Assembly: GCF_026870155.1 (NCBI RefSeq)
Contig: NZ_CP113975.1
Coordinates: 558,001-622,000, forward strand
Source: Flavobacterium marginilacus
Lineage (GTDB): Bacteria > Bacteroidota > Bacteroidia > Flavobacteriales > Flavobacteriaceae
Reading direction: 5' to 3'
Length of the DNA stretch: 64,000 bases
The position numbers and the translations under genes are program-made. Under the pieces are notes generated by a model. That model ran no database searches. It was not told the origin of the DNA and saw only the letters and a program-made list of their open reading frames with translations. Within the stretch, counting starts at the first letter, position 1, and every line of letters begins with the position of its first letter. This document shows, one piece after another, positions 53,601-61,923 of the stretch.

Positions 53601-53852
53601 TCTGGATCACAAGATAAATATTCAGGGAGTCTTGGATTTACGGATGCAGCATTTGTTAAGCTTCGTAATATTTCTTTGGGTTATAATTTTCCTAAAGACC
53701 TTGCTTCCAAAATTGGTGTAGCAAAGATGAAATTATATGCTCAGGCGTTAAATCCGGGCAATATTTATCAATCTTTGAGCTGGTATGATTTTGATGTAGA
53801 TGCAACATACTATAACAGAAGTTTTGTTATGGGACTTGAAGTTGGATTTTAA
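50670..53852 (+). CDS. susC: SusC/RagA family TonB-dependent receptor, pair 1
   Basis: A 1,060-residue outer-membrane transporter for oligosaccharides. Order: signal peptide (to about 24), carboxypeptidase-like beta-sandwich ([22 protein letters not shown], about 28-100), TonB-box-like LNEVVVIGY, plug domain ([51 protein letters not shown], about 115-235) and a 22-strand barrel to the C-terminal Phe. It forms a complex with the SusD lipoprotein encoded 41 bp downstream. The promoter region shares its operator layout with susC2. Confidence 0.95.
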   Translation: [1060 protein letters not shown]

Positions 53853-53892
53853 ATAATTAAGTTATAAAAACTAACATTAAAATAATTGGAAA

Positions 53893-55992
53893 ATGAATAA
53901 ATTTAAAAATATAGGGATAGTTTTTTTAGCAATGATGGGACTATTGTCTTCCTCGTGCTCAAATGATTTCCTTGACGAGGAACAAACAAATAAATATTCG
54001 ACTGCCTATTTTGATACACCTGAAGGGCTTACAGATTTGACAGAGTCTCTTTATGGTAATATTAGATGGCATTTTGGGTATGAGTGGGCTTATGGAATTA
54101 ATCTTTATGGTACCGATGAGTTCACAAATGCAAATGACTTGACAAATGAAATGTGGAATACTTATGATAATCGTTTAGGGCCATTAGCAGCAACCACGGC
54201 GACAGGAGCTGCCAATGCAAATGCAACTTCTACAGGGGCACTTTGGGATGAGATGTATTTTGGTATTGCATCTGCTAATACTATTATTGCAAAAGCAGCA
54301 ACTGTTATTACTGACGTAAAAGTTCGTAATCGTTGTTTGGCGCATGCTTATTTTTTGCGTGGCTATAATTACTATCGTCTTACCGCTCAGTATGGCGGGG
54401 TTGTTCTTCAAACGGTACCTGTTGAAACGGTTGTACGTAATTTTACTCGTTCAAGTGAAGAAGATTGCTGGAAACAGGTTATATCTGATTTGCGTAATGC
54501 TTATAATCTTTTTGAAGGTGAAGTTTTTACCTATGGTAAAGGAATTACATGGACTAAAGCTACTGCAGCTCACTTCTTGGCAAAAGCATTATTGTTCCGC
54601 TCTTCTGAACGCAATGATGCTTGGAACAGTGCTTATAAAACAGACGATTATAAAGAAGCAGTAGATGCATGCAGCTATGCTATTAGTTCTCGTGGAGCGT
54701 TAACGCCAAACTATAGTGATTTGTATGCTAACTGGACTGGTATCGATTGTCCAAATGAACAGCTGAATGAAATATTGATGGCAGCTGGATTCAACGGAGA
54801 TGCCGCGACAGAAGGCCGTTTCGGAAATCAAACATATAATTATTTTGCTCCTCAATTTTCAAGTTTCGCAGGTGGCTGGGTAGCTCGTGGTATATGGATT
54901 GGATCGATGGATTTTCAGCGTTGTCGTCCTACTGAGTATAGCTATGGCGTTTTTGATCACGTAAATGATGCCCGTATGTGGAAAACATTTAAGACTGTTT
55001 ATGGTGTAAACACTGTAAAGACTCCTAATCCAAATAATGTAAAACTGGGTGATCCAGGGATTGTAATGATTCTAAATGACAAAAATGATAATACTTATAA
55101 TGGATTTACTTTTGGTTGCTTTGTCCAAAACCCGACATGGAAGGATAACGCAGGTCGTTTACCGGAATGGAGCATTGCTGGACGCCAAAAAGCTACATCG
55201 GGATCTTTGACAAGTAAAGTAGGGCAATTTGTTCCAAATGCATCAGTTTTATATCAAAATGGTGTTTATGTGGCACCTACGTTTAAAAACCAGCCAGTTT
55301 GTAATTTCTTTGCTGGTATCAATAAAACTGATGATGGATCACGTACTGCCGAAAAAGGAAATGCTCATCGTGACGTAATCATGGCACGTCTTGCTGAAAC
55401 TTATCTTTTGCGTGCTGAATGTTATGTTCGTTTGGGGCAATATGGTAGCGCAATGAATGATATCAATGTTGTTCGCAGCCGTGCTCAATGGAAAAGCGGA
55501 GAAAATAGGTCTTATTATAGTGATGGTTCTCAGGCATTTGAAAAGAATTCTCTAAATGCAGGTGCCGCGGCAACAAATTATATTAATTCAAACTTAAATA
55601 TGAATACGTATTATTTGTCTAATCCAGGAGTAGCAGTTACCACTGCGGCATCTGATTTGACATTAAAATCATTTCCTGCTAATTTACCTGCAGAAGACGA
55701 AGCGGTTATTGCTAAAGTTGGTGCTTCAAATGATATGGAACGTGCATTGAATTTTATTCTAAACGAACGTACTCGTGAATTATTGGGTGAATGGGATCGT
55801 TGGGAAACTTTATCCCGTACAGGAACTTTAGTCAAAAGAGCTAAAGCATTTAATCCAGAAGCTAAATTTATTACTGCTAATAAGCATGAACTTCGTCCAA
55901 TTCCGCAAACGTTTATTGACGGTGTGTTAAATAAAGACGGATCGAATTTGTCAGCTTCACAAAAAGCGGCTTGGCAAAATCCAGGTTATTAA
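53893..55992 (+). CDS. susD: SusD/RagB family glycan-binding lipoprotein, pair 1
   Basis: A 699-residue surface lipoprotein that caps SusC and binds the glycan. The lipobox ends at Cys22 (LLSSSC), followed by SNDFLDEEQ, the tetratricopeptide-like region AHAYFLRGYNYYRLTAQYGGVVL, and the SusD C-terminal block FILNERTRELLGEWDRWETLSRTG...ELRPIPQTFID...NPGY. It is longer than the classical SusD (about 550), like the large family members. It depends on susC1 and is closed by a terminator. Confidence 0.95.
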   Translation: MNKFKNIGIVFLAMMGLLSSSCSNDFLDEEQTNKYSTAYFDTPEGLTDLTESLYGNIRWHFGYEWAYGINLYGTDEFTNANDLTNEMWNTYDNRLGPLAATTATGAANANATSTGALWDEMYFGIASANTIIAKAATVITDVKVRNRCLAHAYFLRGYNYYRLTAQYGGVVLQTVPVETVVRNFTRSSEEDCWKQVISDLRNAYNLFEGEVFTYGKGITWTKATAAHFLAKALLFRSSERNDAWNSAYKTDDYKEAVDACSYAISSRGALTPNYSDLYANWTGIDCPNEQLNEILMAAGFNGDAATEGRFGNQTYNYFAPQFSSFAGGWVARGIWIGSMDFQRCRPTEYSYGVFDHVNDARMWKTFKTVYGVNTVKTPNPNNVKLGDPGIVMILNDKNDNTYNGFTFGCFVQNPTWKDNAGRLPEWSIAGRQKATSGSLTSKVGQFVPNASVLYQNGVYVAPTFKNQPVCNFFAGINKTDDGSRTAEKGNAHRDVIMARLAETYLLRAECYVRLGQYGSAMNDINVVRSRAQWKSGENRSYYSDGSQAFEKNSLNAGAAATNYINSNLNMNTYYLSNPGVAVTTAASDLTLKSFPANLPAEDEAVIAKVGASNDMERALNFILNERTRELLGEWDRWETLSRTGTLVKRAKAFNPEAKFITANKHELRPIPQTFIDGVLNKDGSNLSASQKAAWQNPGY

Positions 55993-56020
55993 TCTTTTTT
56001 AGTTTTTTAAATATGAGAAG

Positions 56021-56052
56021 AGGCTGTCTATTTTTGGACAGCCTTTTTTTTT
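56021..56052 (+). terminator. Terminator after susD1
   Basis: AGGCTGTC (56021-56028) pairs with GACAGCCT (56037-56044), then a long T run. Confidence 0.92.
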
Positions 56053-56577
56053 CTGCTTATAATCAGGAATTTAATGTATTGTTTTTCTCAGTGTGTACTT
56101 CAAAGCACTGCCGTTAAGTTTTTAATACTTCCCAATATCATGAAAAACATAATTTTCTTTTCTCTATTTCTTCTAAGGGCATATGTCGATAATATTACAA
56201 CTAGGTCATCTGATATTGCTGTAAGATTTTGTTTTTATTGTCTATAAAATACATTTGATGGGAGACTATAAATTCTAATTAAATTATCGGCTTGAAATTG
56301 TTTGTAAAAGTTAAAAAGTCATAGATGCTATAGTTTTAAGTTGATCTGTAATTTAAAATATTTAATGATTTTATGATGTAATTTTTAGTATGATATTTTT
56401 TTATGAATAAAAAAATATAAATAATTTAAAAAAGCATAATTTTTTATAATTATTCAATTTTTTAACATATTTTTTAGTATTTAATTCCAATTCAATCGAT
56501 TGCACAGTATATAAAAGATAAAAACCCAATAATAATTTTATAAATAGCTGATAATTATGAATCTGTAAATTGAAATA
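56053..56577. other. 525-bp AT-rich gap with no gene found
   Basis: Between the susD1 terminator and the susC2 operator I see no convincing ORF, RNA or repeat; the last 250 bp are very A/T-rich. Confidence 0.6.
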
Positions 56578-56594
56578 CAGGACAGTACAGGATA
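56578..56594 (+). promoter_or_regulatory. CAGGA direct-repeat operator of susC2
   Basis: CAGGACA (56578-56584) and CAGGATA (56588-56594), 10 bp apart; TTTGAG starts 31 bp after the second half-site (56619), TTTAAC 24 bp later (56643), ATG 34 bp after TTTGAG. The same layout as 50594-50610. Confidence 0.82.
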
Positions 56595-56652
56595 GTGCAT
56601 GAAAGTGTTCTAAATAAATTTGAGTTAACTAATTAACTAAAATTTAACTTTT

Positions 56653-59600
56653 ATGAAAAACAAATTTATTCTTCTGCTCATTATTGCGGTGCTTTCATTA
56701 CTGGATTCATCACTCTATGCGCAGAATAAAACTGTAAAAGGTGTTGTCAAAGATGCCGCGGGAATTCCTATCCCTGGTGTGAATGTGCTTGTTAAAGGTG
56801 TTGCATCAAAAGGCACAAGTACAGACATCGATGGTTCCTATTCTATTGAGGCCTCAAAGGGATCTATTCTTGTGTTTAGCTTTGTCGGTTTCAAATCTGA
56901 AGAAAAAACAGTAGGAGATGCAGGTAATTATGATGTCTCATTAAAGGAAGCGGGTAATTCTTTAAATGAGGTTGTGGTTGTAGGATATGGTGTAAGAAAG
57001 AAAAAAGATTTAACAGGCTCTATTGTTAGTGTCGATGCAGAGGAAATTGCTTCCAGACCCGTTCAAAATGCTGTTCAGGCTATGCAGGGTAAAGCAGCAG
57101 GGGTAGATGTTGGCTCAAATGAGCGCCCTGGACAGGTAGGATCTGTTACTATACGTGGAGCTCGTTCAATTTCAGCTACCAATGCGCCGCTTTATGTAGT
57201 AGATGGGATTCCTATTAATACAAAACTGGTGGCCGATTCAGCAGGAAAAATCACTGTTGATGCAAATTCAGGGGGGATTGATTTTTTAAATCCTAATGAT
57301 ATTGAAACAATGGATGTTTTAAAGGACGCTTCGGCAACGGCTATTTATGGTTCTAGAGGAGCCAATGGGGTTATTATTATAACCACTAAAAAAGGAAAAA
57401 ATGGAAGACTTACATTAAACTATGACTCTTCTGTCATCACAGAAACTATACACGAGAACGCTCCAATGATGTCAGCTGGAGAATATATTGAATTTCGTCG
57501 TTGGGGTAAATATTATTCTAGCCCTCTTAGTGCTACTAATCCAGCAGGCTTTCCAAGTGGAAATGCACCAACTATTGCGAATGACAAAACTATTTTCTTA
57601 GCTTCAGCCGATGCAGCAGCTTGGGCAAACATAGCAAAAGGATGGAGTAAGGATAGTAATGGCAATGATGTGTGGGATGGTTCTAAAGTTGCTACTACTG
57701 ATTGGACTAAATTTGTTACCCGTACAGGAATTACTCAACAGCACAATTTAAGTGTTAGCGGGGGTACTGAAAAAATGAAAGGTTATGGTTCTTTCGGTTA
57801 CTTAGATAATACAGGTACTCTCTTTGGTCAGGGTTATAAACGCTATAGTGCAAATGCAAATGTTGATATCACGCCAACCAAGTGGTTCTCTATGGGAGTC
57901 AATCTTAATACTAGTTATACCATTAACGAGTATGGACAATCGAACACAGGAAGAACGGCTGTTACAAGTTCTACAGGTATATATGCTACAGCTCGTACAA
58001 ATCTTCCTTATGCAGTTCCTTATGACGCTAATGGAAATAGAATTGATAGCCCAGGTGGAGATTCTACAATTAGGACTCCTGTAGACGAATATAAATATTC
58101 GCAAGATCAGCGTGTTACTTTGCGTGCTTTTGCTAGTTTATATACTCAGTTTGACTTAGGAGCGATTTCTTCAGTACTTGATGGATTGAAATACCGTATA
58201 AATTTTGGTCCGGATTTAAGTTCTTATCGTGATGGAGTTTTCTTAGATGCAAAATCAGCTATTCGTTCCGGAACAAGTTTTGCTTCCTTAACAAAGGAGG
58301 AAACTATTTCTTATACACTAGACAATTTGATCTTTTACAACAAAACTGTTGGGAATCATAATTTCGGTTTAACTTTATTAGCAAGTCAGACACAATACCA
58401 TAATGAATCAAGTTCTATGTCTGCCAATTCTATTCCAAATCCTGAGAATAAATGGAATGCTTTAACTCCTTCCAATGTAACTTTAGCAGGTTATTCTTCT
58501 GGATTGAATCAAACAGCTTTATTGTCTTATATGGGAAGAATCACTTATGGTTTTGCAGATAAATACCTGCTTACTGCTTCTTGGCGTAGGGATTATGCTT
58601 CTCAGCTGGCACCTGGGCATAAAGGTTCTGATTTTCCTAGTTTATCTTTAGGATGGCGATTAGATAAAGAGTCATTTATGAAAGGAACCACTTGGATTGA
58701 TTTGTTAAAATTGAGAGCAGGATATGGTGTGACAGGTAATTCCGCTGTACCAGCTTATACAACTGATCCAGCATTGACAGGAATTCTCTACGGTACGAGT
58801 TCAGGGGTTGTTAATAATACTTCTTTGGCTAATCAATTATTGGGTTGGGAAGAAACTACACAGTTTAATTATGGTTTGGATTTTTCCATGTTAAATAGCA
58901 GAATATCGGGAGCTTTGGAATATTATACAAGTAATACTACTGACTTATTATTTAAAAGAAGCGTTCCTACTCCTATTGGAGTTAGTACCACTTATCAAAA
59001 CGTTGGAGAAACAGAAGCAAATGGAGTTGAACTTACTTTGAATACTATCAATGTTAAGGCTAAAGACTTTGAATGGAGTACTAATTTTAGCGGTTCCTAT
59101 CAAAAAAATAAAATCGTTACTTTACAGAATGGTAAAGTTAACGATATCAATAACAGCCTCTTTATAGGTCAATCTCAAAATGCAATTTATGGTTTCGAAT
59201 CCAACGGAATCTGGAAACCAGAAGACGCAGCGGAAATGGCTAAATTCAATGCTATAACTCCAGGGGCGTTTACATTTGGTAGTGCGAGACCTGTTGATCA
59301 AAACGGTGATTATAAAATTGATGCTACTAACGACCGTGTGATTATAGGCAACAAAGACCCAAAATTTATAGTAGGTATGACAAATACTTTCAATTATAAG
59401 AATCTTGATTTGTCTTTCTTTGTATATGGAAAAATGGGATATATTTATGATACAGGTGGTGAAAATGAAGGAGCAAAAGGCAGTCAGAGATCAATTAATT
59501 ATTACAATGACAACAACACCAACTCTGAATACCAAAAACCAATCTATTCAGCAGGAACAGGTGATTCCTATTATCCTACTTTAGGATATCGTAATGGTTC

Positions 59601-59802
59601 ATTCTTAAAAATGAGAAATATCTCTTTAGGGTATAGATTCTCAGATGACTTGGTGGAAAAAATAGGGCTATCTAAACTGAGATTGTATTTTCAAGTAAAT
59701 AATCCTGGTATGGTTTTCACAAAAGTTAAGTGGACTGATTTGGATACGCAAACTACAGCTTCAAACAGAGGAATTACAATGGGAGTAAATGTGCAATTCT
59801 AA
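56653..59802 (+). CDS. susC: SusC/RagA family TonB-dependent receptor, pair 2
   Basis: A 1,049-residue SusC paralogue. Signal peptide ending LYAQ, carboxypeptidase-like domain ([22 protein letters not shown]), [21 protein letters not shown], plug ([56 protein letters not shown]) and the barrel ending in GVNVQF. It is clearly related to susC1 but diverged, so the two pairs probably import different oligosaccharides of the same polysaccharide. The start follows a matching AACTTTTATGAAAAAC context as at susC1. Confidence 0.95.
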   Translation: [1049 protein letters not shown]

Positions 59803-59826
59803 AATTGAATTTTAATAAAATAAATT

Positions 59827-61782
59827 ATGAAAAATTATAACAAAATATATATTCATTTAATTCTTGCGGCTACATTAGTACTTAGCAGCTCATGTAATGA
59901 TAATTTCCTCGAAGAGGATTTGACTACAGCTTATAACAAGGATTATTACAAAACCGAAGCAGGAATTCAGGCTTTAGCAGTTGGGGCTTATTACCAAACA
60001 TTTGCAGCCGAATTAGCTGGAGAAGTTCCTCTTACAGCAAATGAGTCAGGTACAGATGAATTTCATGCTGGAGGAGATCCTTCGAATTGGACTTGGAATT
60101 CTTATTCTCCTTCAGGTTTTCAGGCTTTTGTGACTGTGTCTAATGCTAATACTGTTGCGGCGAATACGAATTGGGACAATTTGTATGTTGGTGGAATTGG
60201 TAATGCCAATCAGTTAATTGAATCCGCTACAGCAATTGTATCCAGCAATGATGCTATTAAGAAAACGGCATTGGGAGAAGGATATTTTTTAAGAGCTTTT
60301 AATTATTTAAAATTAGTAAGTCAATATGGTGGTGTGCCATTAGTATTGAAGACTAGTTCATCAGTAAATTTAGAATATACCAGAGCAACTCCGCAGCAAG
60401 TTTTCGATCAGATAATAGCTGATTTTACTCAAGCGTATAATTTATTAAGCAATGCCGGATTTCCTGCTAAAATAACAAAAGATGCCGCTGCTCATTATTT
60501 AGCAAAAGCTTATTTAGCCCGTGCTAGTGAAATTAATGATTCTTGGAATGCTTCTACAAAAACTGCTGATCTGCAAAAAGTAGTTACGTTATCTGATGAA
60601 GTTATTTCTCACCATCCATTGACAGCAAACTTTGGAGATTTATGGAATTATACTGCTGCGGATGGTGCAAATGAAAAAGTTTCGGAATTAATCTTGTCAG
60701 CACAGTTTAATGCGAATACTTTGACTACTGGAGGAAATCAGCAACACCTGTATTTCCTTTCTACATATGATCAGTTACCTCAAATGAAGCGTAATCTTGC
60801 AGGCGGAAGACCATTTAGCCGTTTAGCTCCTACTTATTTTATGTATGATATATACGATCAGGTAAACGATTCTCGTTTTTGGAAAAGTTTTCAAACCAAA
60901 AGTATTGTTAATAATGCTTCAGGAGCAGTTTATAAAAATGGGGATCTAGGTATTATGTATATTGTTAATAATGCTGCTGACACTCGTTTTGCAAAAACTA
61001 AAAATAACGATAATCCAGCGATACTCTACAAAGGAAAAACAATTCCAAGTGTATATGTAGCTTATGCAGCAGATAAAGTTGGATTAATGGCGGATGTTCG
61101 TTTTCCTTCTTTAAGTAAGTATATGGATGGAAATAGAGTTGATTTGAGTGTTACAAAAGGATCTCGTGATGTGGTTTTAGCGCGCTCGGCAGAGACCTAT
61201 TTAATGGCAGCCGAAGCAAAAGTACGTTTAGCAAAAGCAGGTGGAGCTGCGTTTGCAGATGCATTGCCTTATATTAACACTGTTCGTGCACGTGCTGCTT
61301 ATAAAAGTGGAGAAAATCGTGCTCTTTATGCAGATGGAAGTGCAGCCTATACACAAACTGGACAGGCAGGAATTCCAATATCTTATATTCCGGAAAGTTC
61401 TTACTACGAGTCCAATAATATTGCAGCTACAGTTACTACAGCAACAAGTTTGAATATAACTAGTATTGGAGCTTTGCCTGCGAGTGATGAAGCAGTAATT
61501 ACTAAGTTAGGATATTCTGGTGATTATGACAGAATGTTATGTTTGGTTTTGAATGAGCGATCTAGAGAACTTTGTGGAGAGTTTCACCGCTGGGAAGATT
61601 TAAGCAGAACCAAAACTTTGGTGGCTAGAGCAAAAGCATATAATATTGAAGCGGCTGCAAATATTAAAGATTACCATAATTTGAGACCTATTCCTCAAAC
61701 TTTCTTAGACGGAATATATGCTAATGGAGCTCCTTTAACAGCAGCTCAGAAAAAAGAAATGCAGAATCCAGGATATAACTAA
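59827..61782 (+). CDS. susD: SusD/RagB family glycan-binding lipoprotein, pair 2
   Basis: A 651-residue surface lipoprotein, 24 bp after susC2. Lipobox Cys23 (LVLSSSC) followed by NDNFLEEDL, then GEGYFLRAFNYLKLVSQYGGVPLVL and the C-terminal block LVLNERSRELCGEFHRWEDLSRTKTL...NLRPIPQTFLDG...MQNPGY. The same overall plan as pair 1, with low to moderate identity between the two. A terminator lies right after. Confidence 0.95.
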   Translation: MKNYNKIYIHLILAATLVLSSSCNDNFLEEDLTTAYNKDYYKTEAGIQALAVGAYYQTFAAELAGEVPLTANESGTDEFHAGGDPSNWTWNSYSPSGFQAFVTVSNANTVAANTNWDNLYVGGIGNANQLIESATAIVSSNDAIKKTALGEGYFLRAFNYLKLVSQYGGVPLVLKTSSSVNLEYTRATPQQVFDQIIADFTQAYNLLSNAGFPAKITKDAAAHYLAKAYLARASEINDSWNASTKTADLQKVVTLSDEVISHHPLTANFGDLWNYTAADGANEKVSELILSAQFNANTLTTGGNQQHLYFLSTYDQLPQMKRNLAGGRPFSRLAPTYFMYDIYDQVNDSRFWKSFQTKSIVNNASGAVYKNGDLGIMYIVNNAADTRFAKTKNNDNPAILYKGKTIPSVYVAYAADKVGLMADVRFPSLSKYMDGNRVDLSVTKGSRDVVLARSAETYLMAAEAKVRLAKAGGAAFADALPYINTVRARAAYKSGENRALYADGSAAYTQTGQAGIPISYIPESSYYESNNIAATVTTATSLNITSIGALPASDEAVITKLGYSGDYDRMLCLVLNERSRELCGEFHRWEDLSRTKTLVARAKAYNIEAAANIKDYHNLRPIPQTFLDGIYANGAPLTAAQKKEMQNPGYN

Positions 61783-61805
61783 TCTTTGATTTTTATAATA
61801 ACTAT

Positions 61806-61845
61806 AAACCGTCTCATAACTATTTTGAGGCGGTTTGTTTTTTTA
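61806..61845 (+). terminator. Terminator after susD2
   Basis: AAACCGTCTCA (61806-61816) pairs with TGAGGCGGTTT (61826-61836), 11 bp with one G-U, then a T run to 61845. Confidence 0.9.
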
Positions 61846-61849
61846 TAAT

Positions 61850-61866
61850 CAGGAGAGTACAGGACG
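61850..61866 (+). promoter_or_regulatory. CAGGA direct-repeat operator of the esterase gene
   Basis: CAGGAGA (61850) and CAGGACG (61860), 10 bp apart; TTTAAA starts 31 bp on (61891) and the chosen ATG lies 33 bp after that, as in the susC promoters. GTCCTGTA at 61881-61888 is an inverted copy of TACAGGAC. Confidence 0.72.
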
Positions 61867-61923
61867 CTTATTAAAAAGTTGTCCTGTATTTTTAAATCCT
61901 CTACTCAATGTAAAAAAGAAGAT

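Noticed and set aside
61879..61923. Longer start (TTG 61879) for the sialate O-acetylesterase
   Set aside because: It would place a charged 15-residue stretch before the signal peptide and begin within the promoter defined by the CAGGA operator.
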